This document shows, piece after piece, positions 1 to 6,111 of a stretch of 6,174 bases of DNA (the first letter of the stretch is position 1; each line of letters begins with the position of its first letter). The position numbers were made by a program, and so were the translations under genes. Under the pieces are notes generated by a model. The model had not been told where the DNA came from and searched no databases. It was given only the letters and a program-made list of their open reading frames with translations. Origin of the DNA: Streptomyces novaecaesareae (lineage in GTDB: Bacteria; Actinomycetota; Actinomycetes; Streptomycetales; Streptomycetaceae); NCBI RefSeq assembly GCF_000716875.1, contig NZ_JNWQ01000157.1:1-6174 (forward strand), in the 5' to 3' direction.

Positions 1-6
1 GTGCGG

Positions 7-52
7 AGAAACGCCGGAGGGCCCCGCCCCCACCGTGACGGAGCCCTCCCGC
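7..52 (-). terminator. Second, imperfect copy of the der terminator (repeat unit 1)
   Basis: This is the 93-bp-offset copy of the hairpin at 100-145. The right arm (22-13) and trailing GTTTCTCC are identical, but the left arm (52-43) reads GCGGGAGGGC, leaving one G:G mismatch in the stem. It would be a weaker backup terminator in tandem with the intact copy, if either is functional. Confidence 0.45.
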
Positions 53-99
53 CGTTCAGCAGACGGAGCCGCAGCTGCCGCCCCACCCACCCGGTGCGG

Positions 100-145
100 A
101 GAAACGCCGGAGGGCCCCGCCACCACCGTGACGGAGCCCTCCGGC
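100..145 (-). terminator. Probable intrinsic terminator of der (repeat unit 2)
   Basis: Read on the minus strand, GCCGGAGGGC (145-136) pairs perfectly with GCCCTCCGGC (115-106) across a 20-nt loop, and is followed at once by GTTTCTCC. The ten-pair, mostly G:C stem with a short T run begins 47 nt after the der stop codon, where an operon terminator would be expected. The T run is only three long, which is common for streptomycete terminators, so the call rests on the stem and its position. The stem would also form in plus-strand RNA, but no T run follows on that side. Confidence 0.65.
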
Positions 146-192
146 CGTTCAGCAGACGGAGCCGCAGCTGCCGCTCCACCTACCCCCGACTA

Positions 193-1644
193 CTACTTCT
201 TCTTCCGCTTCTCCCGAACCCGCACCGAGATCGAGATCGGCGTCCCCACGAACCCGAACTCCTCGCGCAGCCGACGCTCGATGAAGCGCCGGTAGCCGGC
301 CTCCAGGAAGCCCGAGGCGAACAGCACGAACCGCGGCGGACGGCTGCCCGCCTGGGTGCCGAACAGGACGCGGGGCTGCTTGCCGCCGCGGATCGGGTGC
401 GGGTGGGCGGCCACCAGCTCGCCGAGGAAGGCGTTCAGGCGCGCGGTGGGGATGCGGGTCTCCCAGCCCTCCAGCGCGGTCTCGATCGCCGGAACGAGCT
501 TCTCCATGTGCCGGCCGGTCTTGGCCGAGACGTTGACGCGCGGGGCCCACTGCACCTGGACGAGGTCGCGCTCGATCTCGCGCTCCAGGTAGTAGCGGCG
601 CTCCTCGTCCAGCTGGTCCCACTTGTTGTAGGCGATGACGACTGCACGCCCGGCCTCGACGGCCATCGAGATGATCCGGGTGTCCTGCTCGGCGAGGGTC
701 TCGCTGGCGTCGATCAGGACGACGGCGACCTCGGCCTTCTCCAGCGCGGAGGAGGTGCGCAGCGAGGCGTAGAAGTCGGCGCCGGCGGTCAGGTGGACCC
801 GGCGACGGATGCCGGCGGTGTCCACGAACTTCCAGGTCTTGCCGCCGAGTTCGATCATCTCGTCGACCGGGTCGCGGGTGGTCCCGGCCAGCTCGTTGAC
901 GACGACGCGCTCCTCGCCGGCGACCTTGTTCAGCAGGCTGGACTTGCCGACGTTCGGCCGGCCGATCAGCGCGACGCGGCGCGGGCCGCCGGGGGCGGCG
1001 TCGCCGAAGGTCTGCGGCGGGGCCTCGGGCAGCGCGTCCATGACGGCGTCCAGCAGGTCGCCGGAGCCGCGGCCGTGCAGGGCGGAGACGGGGTACGGCT
1101 CGCCCAGGCCCAGCGACCACAGGTAGGCGGCCTCGGCCTCGGTGGACGGGCCGTCGACCTTGTTGGCGCACAGGACGGTCGGCTTGCCCGCCCGGCGGAT
1201 GATCTTGATCAAGGCTTCGTCGGTGTCGGTGGCGCCGACGGTGGCGTCCACGACGAACATCACCGCGTCGGCCTGCTCGATGCCCAGCTCGGCCTGGGCG
1301 GCCACCATGGCGTCGATGCCGAGGACGTCGATCTCCCAGCCGCCGGTGTCGACCACCTTGAAGCGACGGCCGTTCCAGCTGGCCTCGTAGGTGACCCGGT
1401 CGCGGGTGACGCCCGGCTTGTCCTCGACGACGGCCTCGCGGCGGCCGATGATGCGGTTCACCAGAGTCGACTTGCCGACGTTCGGGCGGCCGACCACGGC
1501 CAGCACCGGCAGCCGGACGAGCTCGGCGCCGTCCAGGCCGTCGCCGTCGATGTCGAAGCCCTCCTCGGCGGCGAGGGCCATGAACTCTGCGTAGTCTGCG
1601 GCGTCCAGCCCACCGAGGTCGGTGGCGGAGTGCTCTGCGGTCAT
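193..1644 (-). CDS. der: Ribosome biogenesis GTPase Der (EngA), complete, 483 aa
   Basis: Essential GTPase with two consecutive G domains that binds the 50S subunit and is needed for its late assembly (family knowledge). Visible motifs: G domain 1 has P-loop GRPNVGKST at 52-60, switch Thr near 80, DTGG 99-102, NKVD 161-164 and SAL 187-189. G domain 2 has GRPNVGKSS 228-236, TT 255-256, DTAG 275-278, NKWD 340-343 and SAK 373-375. The C-terminal KH-like domain runs from about 390 to 483 and ends in a basic RVREKRKKK tail. A roughly 45-residue acidic N-terminal extension precedes G domain 1, as I recall for streptomycete Der. The ATG at 1644 was chosen because the frame upstream runs into low-complexity repeat DNA (conceptually translated as [14 protein letters not shown] sequence). 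The Shine-Dalgarno match is weak: only GGAA-like purines in the preceding 20 nt. It is the last gene of the minus-strand series, 227 bp after cmk. All ten nucleotide-binding motifs are intact. Confidence 0.97.
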   Translation of the reverse strand: MTAEHSATDLGGLDAADYAEFMALAAEEGFDIDGDGLDGAELVRLPVLAVVGRPNVGKSTLVNRIIGRREAVVEDKPGVTRDRVTYEASWNGRRFKVVDTGGWEIDVLGIDAMVAAQAELGIEQADAVMFVVDATVGATDTDEALIKIIRRAGKPTVLCANKVDGPSTEAEAAYLWSLGLGEPYPVSALHGRGSGDLLDAVMDALPEAPPQTFGDAAPGGPRRVALIGRPNVGKSSLLNKVAGEERVVVNELAGTTRDPVDEMIELGGKTWKFVDTAGIRRRVHLTAGADFYASLRTSSALEKAEVAVVLIDASETLAEQDTRIISMAVEAGRAVVIAYNKWDQLDEERRYYLEREIERDLVQVQWAPRVNVSAKTGRHMEKLVPAIETALEGWETRIPTARLNAFLGELVAAHPHPIRGGKQPRVLFGTQAGSRPPRFVLFASGFLEAGYRRFIERRLREEFGFVGTPISISVRVREKRKKK

Positions 1645-1699
1645 GTTCGTCTGTTCCGTTTCCCGGCCCGGCCCTTCCCAGGGGCGTGCCGTGCGTACC

Positions 1700-1715
1700 T
1701 GCCCCGCTCGGGGCA
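1700..1715. other. Short GC-rich hairpin in the cmk-der spacer
   Basis: TGCCCCG at 1700-1706 and CGGGGCA at 1709-1715 are perfect complements around a 2-nt centre (or a 6-bp stem with a GCTC tetraloop). It lies 56 bp upstream of the der ATG. No T run follows on either strand. It could be a weak terminator after cmk, a 5'-UTR structure of der, or an operator; the sequence alone does not decide. Confidence 0.4.
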
Positions 1716-1763
1716 GCGCGAGTGGTTCTCCGTGGCACCTCGGCGGCACCACGGCTCGTTCGA

Positions 1764-1880
1764 TGATCAGACCGTCGGCCCGATCCAACCTGATCAGACC
1801 GATCCGGCCCGATCCAACCTGTTCAGACCCAATACGGCCCGAATGCGGCCCGATCAGCCGATACGGCCCGATCAGACCGA
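1764..1880. repeat. Degenerate ~29-bp GATC-rich tandem array overlapping the cmk stop
   Basis: CGGCCCGATCCAACCTG occurs identically at 1776-1792 and 1805-1821 (29-bp offset). The core CGGCCCGA recurs at 1835, 1846 and 1864. A companion core GATCAGACCG is exact at 1765, 1792 and 1870, with variants at 1821 (GTTCAGACCC) and 1852 (GATCAGCCGA). The last unit runs into the 3' end of cmk and contains its stop codon (1872-1874). CTGATCAG at 1790-1797 is a perfect palindrome. No spacers or cas genes accompany it, so it is not CRISPR. The remainder of the 227-bp spacer (1645-1763) shows nothing gene-like, only the hairpin at 1700-1715. Confidence 0.8.
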
Positions 1881-2585
1881 GGACAGCCCGGCCCGCTCCT
1901 CCACCAGGACGGCGATCCGGTCGATCACCTGGTCCAGGGTGAGGTCGCTGGTGTCCACCAGGTCCGCGTCCGCGGCCTGGGTCAGCGGGGCCGTCTTCCG
2001 GGAGGAGTCCGCGGCGTCCCGGCGGGCGAGGTCGGCGGCCATCGCGGTGATGGTCGCCTCGTCCACCCCCTTGGCCCGCAGCTCGGCCGCCCGGCGCGCG
2101 GCCCGGGCCTCCTCGGAGGCGGTCAGGAAGACCTTGACGGTGGCGTCGGGGAACACCACGGTCCCCATGTCCCGGCCCTCGGCGACGATGCCGCGCTCGG
2201 CGACCTCGGCGCAGCCGCGCTGCAGCTCCACCAACCGGGCCCGCACCGCCGGCACCGCGGCCACGGCGCTGACGTGCGCCGTCACCTCGGGGCCGCGGAT
2301 CGGGGCGGAGACGTCCTGGCCGTCCACCGTGATGGTGGGGCCGTCGGCGTCCGTGCCCGACACGATCACCGGCTTGCCGCACGCGACGGCCACCGCCTCC
2401 GGGTCGTCCACGTCGACCTCGTTGGCCAGCATCCACCAGGTCATCGCCCGGTACATGGCGCCGGTGTCCAGGAAGCTCAGGCCCAGCCGGGCGGCGACCG
2501 CCCGCGAGACGGTCGACTTGCCGGAGCCGGAGGGTCCGTCGATGGCGACGACGACCGGGGCGTGCGCTCGGTCGGCAGTGTCCAC
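1872..2585 (-). CDS. cmk: Cytidylate kinase (CMP/dCMP kinase), 237 aa
   Basis: Phosphorylates CMP and dCMP with ATP in pyrimidine salvage and supply of CTP/dCTP; cytosolic NMP-kinase fold (family knowledge). Residues are numbered from the chosen start: P-loop GPSGSGKST 17-25, [10 protein letters not shown] 38-47 in the CMP-binding region, [13 protein letters not shown] 136-148, [12 protein letters not shown] 154-165, and the basic lid [14 protein letters not shown] 188-201. Length is normal for the family (about 220-240 aa). I chose the GTG at 2585 because an AGAGAGG Shine-Dalgarno sits 9 nt upstream and the resulting 12-residue leader before the P-loop strand ([12 protein letters not shown]) is typical. 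Upstream in-frame alternatives are ATG at 2609 (8 residues longer, no evident ribosome site) and TTG at 2657 (24 longer, no ribosome site). The DUF4419 gene ends 166 bp upstream. The stop codon lies inside the downstream 29-bp repeat array. Confidence 0.94.
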   Translation of the reverse strand: MDTADRAHAPVVVAIDGPSGSGKSTVSRAVAARLGLSFLDTGAMYRAMTWWMLANEVDVDDPEAVAVACGKPVIVSGTDADGPTITVDGQDVSAPIRGPEVTAHVSAVAAVPAVRARLVELQRGCAEVAERGIVAEGRDMGTVVFPDATVKVFLTASEEARAARRAAELRAKGVDEATITAMAADLARRDAADSSRKTAPLTQAADADLVDTSDLTLDQVIDRIAVLVEERAGLSSV

Positions 2586-2594
2586 GGGGGCGAA

Positions 2595-2601
2595 CCTCTC
2601 T
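2595..2601 (-). promoter_or_regulatory. Ribosome binding site deciding the cmk start
   Basis: Minus-strand AGAGAGG (extended AGAGAGAGG, 2603-2595) lies 9 nt before the GTG at 2585. It falls within the coding part of the longer reading from the ATG at 2609, so the two starts are mutually informative. No comparable purine tract precedes the ATG or the upstream TTG. This is the basis for the shorter Cmk. Confidence 0.6.
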
Positions 2602-2708
2602 CTGAGCATGGAAGCCGAAGCCTGCGTGGGCGGACGGCCGGGGATTGTCTCCCTCAAGGTTAATGGACCGCCGACATCCCACGCTCCGCCGTCTCCTCGG
2701 CCCCCTAC

Positions 2709-2741
2709 ACCGCCGCCTCCACCTCCTCCACCGCCGCCACC
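2709..2741 (-). repeat. (GGN)11 G-rich tract between the DUF4419 gene and cmk
   Basis: On the minus (transcribed-sense) strand, eleven consecutive GGN triplets (GGT, GGC or GGA) run without interruption, starting 10 nt after the DUF4419 stop codon and continuing G-rich toward cmk. This gives more than four GG runs with 1-nt loops, compatible with a two-layer G-quadruplex in the untranslated RNA between the two genes (inference). Triplet-repeat slippage is the simple origin. The rest of the spacer, 2586-2708, shows no gene and no clear promoter. Confidence 0.7.
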
Positions 2742-2751
2742 GGCGCCCCAC

Positions 2752-3834
2752 TCACCCGGCCACCTCGACCACCGCGTTCCCCAGCCGCGGCCGCAGGTAC
2801 TCCCCGTCCCACTCGATCCCGAGCACCCCGCCGACGAAGGTCATCGGCAGTTCCCGGCCGAGGACGTCCCACACGAACGGCACCCGCGACACGTGCGACG
2901 GGAAGTCGTTCACCTCGAACGCCTCCCGGTGGTACTCGCTGTCCGCCGCCTCCCGCCAGCCGAAGGAGCGGCGCAGCCGGGGCCCGTCCGGGGTCTGGGT
3001 GTGGGCGAGGAAGGCGGTGAGCCAGCCGGTCACCCGGGGGCCGCCGGACATCGAGCGCCACTTGAACAGCGAGCGCCAGAAATCGTCGTCCACCGGGCCG
3101 CCGGCGGCCGTCGCCGCGATCTCGTCCACCACCGGCCGCAGTTCCGCGAACCACGGCGCCAGCCAGTCGAAGCGCTCCGCGAGCGCACCGACCCCCGCCG
3201 CCAACCGCGCCCAGTCCTCGGCCGTGCCCTCCAGCCGGACCCTCGGGATGCCGCAGCGGGTCTCCCAGCGGAAGTCGTAGTACGGGCTGACCGTGTCCAT
3301 CAGCGCCACCAGGGCCGAGGACTCGTCGTCCGGCGTCGTGGTGGAGAAGGCCGGCCGGAACAGGTCCACCAGCTCCTCGCCCATTGCGGCCGCGAGCGGC
3401 TCCCGTACCAGCCGGATCGAGCGCGACCAGTCCGGGTCGGGCCCCAGCAGGCTGTCGTCCCGCACCACGGTCGCGGCCCTTCGGCCCCTGGCCGCACCGA
3501 ACAGCGCCCGGTACCGCGGCGGGTACATCCGTACGTGCACCGCGACCTCGTGCACCACCGCGTACCAGAGCACGTCCGGGGACAGGCTGAGCGCCAGGTG
3601 CTCGGCGAAGGCGGCGTGGGCCGCGCGCAGCAGCAGGCTGAAGGTCGGCTCCGGCTCGGCGAACTCCGGGAGCGCGGGCTCCGGCCGGGGCCGCTCGTAC
3701 ATCGCCGCGACGCTGCGGTGGTGGATCCGGAGGTCCCGGCCGACCACGGCCCGCAGGAACCGTTCGTTCCCCAGGTCCACCGGCATCCCGGCGAACCCGT
3801 GCCGGGTCTCCCCCAGCGGCAACTCGACGATCAC
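2752..3834 (-). CDS. DUF4419 domain-containing protein, 360 aa, function unknown
   Basis: I recognise the DUF4419 family by its motif order. An N-terminal segment includes LSLSPDVLWYAVVHEVAVHV (82-101). This is followed by FSTTTPDD (163-170), YDFRWETRCGIPRVRLEG (186-203) with TAEDWARL, LRPVVDEI (232-239), FWRSLFKW (252-259), SGGPRVTGWLTAF (263-275), and a C-terminal VPFVWD/MTFVGGVLGI stretch (318-340). These proteins occur in bacteria, fungi and amoebae without an established biochemical role, so no reaction is assigned. No signal peptide or membrane helix is apparent, suggesting a cytosolic protein. The GTG at 3834 is supported by a strong purine-rich Shine-Dalgarno (GGGGAGG, 7 nt upstream). 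The gene sits between tyrA (104 bp upstream) and cmk (166 bp downstream) on the same strand, an unexpected place for an uncharacterised protein. It is intact over the full domain with the same GC-rich codon use as its neighbours, so there is no compositional sign of recent transfer. Confidence 0.87.
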   Translation of the reverse strand: MIVELPLGETRHGFAGMPVDLGNERFLRAVVGRDLRIHHRSVAAMYERPRPEPALPEFAEPEPTFSLLLRAAHAAFAEHLALSLSPDVLWYAVVHEVAVHVRMYPPRYRALFGAARGRRAATVVRDDSLLGPDPDWSRSIRLVREPLAAAMGEELVDLFRPAFSTTTPDDESSALVALMDTVSPYYDFRWETRCGIPRVRLEGTAEDWARLAAGVGALAERFDWLAPWFAELRPVVDEIAATAAGGPVDDDFWRSLFKWRSMSGGPRVTGWLTAFLAHTQTPDGPRLRRSFGWREAADSEYHREAFEVNDFPSHVSRVPFVWDVLGRELPMTFVGGVLGIEWDGEYLRPRLGNAVVEVAG

Positions 3835-3877
3835 GCCCCGCCCTCCCCTGAAACGACCCGCCCCAGCACCGACCCGC

Positions 3878-3953
3878 GACCTCAGCCCTGGCCCACGACC
3901 TCAGCCCCGACCCACCACCTCAGCCCCGACCCCCGACCTCAGTCCCGCACACT
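3878..3953 (-). repeat. 19-bp tandem repeat, four units, straddling the tyrA stop
   Basis: Four units at exact 19-bp spacing start at 3878, 3897, 3916 and 3935. The minus-strand consensus is GTGGGTCGGGGCTGAGGTC. All units keep the CTGAGGT/G core. A degraded further copy follows toward 3860. In minus-strand order the first unit (3953-3935) contains the last codons and TGA stop of tyrA (3941-3939); the others fill most of the 104-bp spacer before the DUF4419 gene. Because 19 is not a multiple of 3, the TGA in successive units falls in different frames, so readthrough or frameshifted ribosomes would meet a stop within a few units. Confidence 0.88.
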
Positions 3954-5024
3954 CCACCCACTCACCCGCAGCGCCTTCACCAGCCGCTTGACCGCCACCG
4001 GCGCCACCGAGAGCTGGACGAAGCCGACCTGCTGCCCGGTCGAGTGCTCGATGACGACGTCCTCGATGTTGACCCCGGCGTCGCCGACCTCCCCGAAGAG
4101 CCGGCCCAGCTCGCCCGGCTGGTCGCCGAGCACGACCGTGACCGTCTCGTACCGGGTGGGCGGCGCACCGTGCTTGCCGGGGATCCGGGCCTGGCCGGTG
4201 TTGCCGCGCCGCATGACCTCCGTGATCCCGGCCGCACCCGCCCGGCGCTCGTCCTCCTCGGTCGCCTCCATGGCGCGCAGCGCGGTGACGGTCTCGCCGA
4301 GGTCGGAGGCGACGGCCTCCAGGACGTCGGCGACCGCGCCCGCGTTGGCGGAGAGGATGTCGACCCACATGCCGGGGTTGGAGGCGGCGATCCTGGTGAC
4401 GTCGCGCACGCCCTGGCCGGAGAGCCTTATGGCGGTGTCGTCGGCGTTCTCCAGCCGGGCCGCGACGAGCGAGGACACCAGCTGCGGGGCGTGCGAGACG
4501 AGGGCGACGGCCCGGTCGTGCTCGGCGGCGTCCATGACGATCGGCATCGCGCCGCAGAGCGCGACCAGCTCCAGCGCGGCGTTGAGCGTCTCGGTGTCGG
4601 TGTCGGCGGTCGGGGTGAGCACCCAGGGGCGGCCTTCGAAGATGTCGGCGCGGGCGGCCAGCGGGCCGGAGCGCTCGCGGCCGGCCATCGGGTGGCTGCC
4701 GATGTAGTGGACGGTGTCGCAGCCGAGCGCGGCGATCTCGCTGCCGGGGCCTGCCTTGACGCTGGCGACGTCGGTGTACCAGTGCGCCAGGTTGCGGCGC
4801 TGGCAGTCGGCGAGCACCTTGCCGACCAGCGCCGGCGGGACGGCGATGATCGCCAGGTCCACCGGGCCGTCGACGGGCTCGGTGGTGCCCGCGCCGAGCG
4901 ACTCGGCGGTGCGGGCGGCGTCCGGGTCGGCGTCCTCCAGATGGACGGTCAGACCGCGAGCGGTCAGCGCGAGCGCGGCGGAGGTGCCGATCAGTCCGGT
5001 GCCGACGACGACGGCAGTGCGCAT
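3939..5024 (-). CDS. tyrA: Prephenate dehydrogenase with C-terminal ACT domain, 361 aa
   Basis: Oxidatively decarboxylates prephenate to 4-hydroxyphenylpyruvate using NAD(P)+, the committed step to tyrosine (family knowledge). The N-terminal Rossmann domain shows GTGLIG at 8-13 and an acidic end of strand 2 (LEDADP, 29-34). Further conserved features are TDVASVK (84-90), active-site GSHPMAG (109-115, His111), EHDRAVALVSHAPQ (168-181), and GVRDVTRIAASNPGMW (205-220) in the helical dimerisation domain. Residues about 293-361 form an ACT domain (TVTVVLGDQPGELGRLFGEV...GVNIEDV), which in this family is a site for amino-acid feedback control; tyrosine is the likely ligand here (inference). The ATG at 5024 starts 7 residues before the glycine motif and has GAGGAG 11 nt upstream, a rather long gap. 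It is the first gene of the minus-strand series and divergent from the muiA-like gene. The stop codon is embedded in the 19-bp array. Confidence 0.96.
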   Translation of the reverse strand: MRTAVVVGTGLIGTSAALALTARGLTVHLEDADPDAARTAESLGAGTTEPVDGPVDLAIIAVPPALVGKVLADCQRRNLAHWYTDVASVKAGPGSEIAALGCDTVHYIGSHPMAGRERSGPLAARADIFEGRPWVLTPTADTDTETLNAALELVALCGAMPIVMDAAEHDRAVALVSHAPQLVSSLVAARLENADDTAIRLSGQGVRDVTRIAASNPGMWVDILSANAGAVADVLEAVASDLGETVTALRAMEATEEDERRAGAAGITEVMRRGNTGQARIPGKHGAPPTRYETVTVVLGDQPGELGRLFGEVGDAGVNIEDVVIEHSTGQQVGFVQLSVAPVAVKRLVKALRVSGWSVRD

Positions 5025-5305
5025 GGCGGGTCGCTCTCCTCATCACGATTCTCGACAGGTGCCGGAACCGTCCGGGAGCACCCGCGCCCCATCCTCCCTC
5101 ATCCGCTGCGCCGAAGTCCCCACTTGTCGCCCGGCAACCACGACCGCAGCGCCCGGCAGCGCCCCGGCGCCGGCAACCGAGGCGGCCCGGCCCCCGTCCC
5201 ACACAGTGCACACGCCGCACCCGGGAAATCCGACGACGCCCGCACCGAACCCGGGCAGACTGGCCGCCCGGGCAGGCCCGGACGGCCAAGCAGCCGCTCG
5301 AACAC

Positions 5306-5385
5306 CCGACATCGGACACCCGGCATCGGACACCGGACACCGGACATCCGACAGCGGATGTACGGACATCCGGACGTCCGGACAT
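5306..5385. repeat. Degenerate CGGACAT 7/8-bp tandem array
   Basis: Eight consecutive heptamers run from 5306 to 5361 (CCGACAT, CGGACAC, CCGGCAT, CGGACAC, CGGACAC, CGGACAT, CCGACAG, CGGATGT). Three octamers follow from 5362 to 5385 (ACGGACAT, CCGGACGT, CCGGACAT). The array lies in non-coding DNA 66 bp upstream of the muiA-like start. A change of period from 7 to 8 within one array suggests successive slippage events, or helical-phase-tolerant protein binding sites (inference). Confidence 0.8.
5369..5382. promoter_or_regulatory. 14-bp perfect palindrome, candidate operator
   Basis: TCCGGACGTCCGGA is its own reverse complement and is centred 75 bp upstream of the muiA-like ATG, at the end of the 7/8-bp array. 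Its position between divergent genes fits an operator for a dimeric regulator. It may also be a by-product of the neighbouring CGGAC repeats. No regulator gene is present in the window to assign. Confidence 0.4.
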
Positions 5386-5450
5386 ACGGGAAATCCGCAC
5401 GCCGCAAGAAGCGGCACGCGGCAGGCAACACGCGAACGAAGGGGTTGCGC

Positions 5451-6111
5451 ATGGACGATCAGCTCAGCAGCCGGACCGGGCAGACGAAACCGCCCGCCGT
5501 ACCGGCCCACCCGTCGGCCCTGGACTCCGTCGTGGTGTACGCCGAGGGCGCGGTGTGCCGCCGCCGGGCCACCGTCCCGGTCCCTCCCGACGGACGACTG
5601 CGCCTGACCGGCCTGCCCACCACCCTGGACGGCCGCTCGCTGCGCGCCCGCGTGATCGCCGGACCAGCCGGCACGGCAGTCACCGAGGCCCGGCTGGAAC
5701 TGCGGGCGGAACTCCGCGAGCCGGACGAACTCCCGGAACTGCGAAGGGCGTTGGACAAGGCCACCGAGCGCCTCAGCGCGCTCACCGAGCGCCGCCGACT
5801 GGTCCTCGCCGCGATCGCCGACACCGCCGCCCTGCGCGCCGTGCCACCGCAGCGCCGCCGCGACGAACCGCTGCGCCGTACGCCCGCCGACGCCTGGCTG
5901 GAGCTCGCCGACTTCGTCGACGAGCGGCTGGCCGCCCTCCAGGAGCGCGCCGAGGAGCTCAACCGGGAGGTCGAACTCGCCGACCACGAGCGCGACTTGG
6001 CCGCCGACCGGCTGGATCGGACCTCCACCGCCGACCAGGCCGAACCGGTCGCGACCTCCGCCACCGTCCTGCTCACCCTGCACACCCCGAGCCCCAGCCT
6101 CACTCCCACCC
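5451..6111 (+). CDS. MuiA-family (DUF4140/DUF4139) protein, N-terminal 220 aa, truncated by contig end
   Basis: The frame is open from the ATG at 5451 to the end of genomic sequence at 6111, with no stop. Residues 26-70 (SVVVYAEGAVCRRRATVPVP, then RLRLTGLP and SLRARVIAG) match the N-terminal DUF4140 domain of proteins annotated as mucoidy inhibitor A-like. Two charged, Leu-rich, probably coiled-coil stretches follow (about 93-125 and 148-190, including DAWLELADFVDERLAALQER). The SATVLLTL strand at 203-210 would lead into DUF4139. Full-length relatives are about 500 aa or more (from memory), so most of the C-terminal domain is missing because the contig ends, not because the gene is broken. 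AAGGGG lies 6 nt before the ATG. The name comes from an effect on exopolysaccharide in another bacterium; the molecular role is unknown. No signal peptide is visible. Transcribed divergently from tyrA. Confidence 0.88.

Larger units (their letters stand above)
1..185. repeat. Tandem direct repeat, two 93-bp units, downstream of der
   Basis: Unit 1 (1-93) and unit 2 (94-185/186) match at an exact 93-bp offset. I count four mismatches over the first 92 positions (29/122, 50/143, 82/175, 88/181). The array ends about 7 bp before the der stop codon. Base 1 of the window is also the first base of a unit, so more copies may lie beyond the left edge, or the assembly may have broken here because of the repeat. 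Each unit holds a terminator-like inverted repeat and the 8-bp palindrome GCAGCTGC. In unit 2 this palindrome sits in a larger symmetric element at 158-177 (GGAGC and GCTCC arms). No protein-coding role is apparent. Duplication of the der 3' region is the simplest reading. Confidence 0.9.
5025..5450. promoter_or_regulatory. 426-bp divergent spacer between tyrA and the muiA-like gene
   Basis: No credible gene lies here. It should hold the promoters for both divergent genes, but I cannot point to a confident -35/-10 pair in this GC-rich sequence. On the tyrA side there is a potential imperfect hairpin (5058-5082, GGTGC/GCACC outer arms, ACCG loop) 33 bp upstream of the ATG, and the GAGGAG ribosome site at 5036-5041. 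On the muiA side, AAGGGG at 5439-5444 sits 6 nt before the ATG. The 7/8-bp array at 5306-5385 occupies the centre-right. The stretch 5083-5305 shows only scattered GC palindromes such as GCCCGGGC. Confidence 0.55.

Noticed and set aside
1764..1880. A CRISPR-like array in the cmk-der spacer
   Set aside because: The units are contiguous and degenerate with no unique spacers between them, and no cas genes are present.
193..2751. An 852-residue minus-strand frame as an N-terminally extended Der
   Set aside because: The first 369 residues read across cmk in another frame and across the 29-bp array. Der homology begins at the ATG at 1644.
1..4707. A 1568-residue open frame on the plus strand
   Set aside because: It runs antisense to der, cmk, the DUF4419 gene and tyrA, all recognised by family motifs. 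Its sequence is Arg/Pro/Gly/Ala-rich with a long proline run from the (GGN)11 tract and matches no family I know. Long antisense frames are expected at this GC content.
5043..5102. A 19-codon leader peptide upstream of tyrA (attenuator)
   Set aside because: It has no Tyr, Phe or Trp codons, a poor ribosome site at its ATG, and no clear pair of alternative hairpins, so tyrosine-responsive attenuation is not supported.
4714..5607. A 297-residue plus-strand open frame across the tyrA/muiA spacer
   Set aside because: It is antisense to the tyrA 5' end, crosses the 7/8-bp array and overlaps the muiA-like start in another frame. The muiA frame has a ribosome site and family motifs, while this one has neither.
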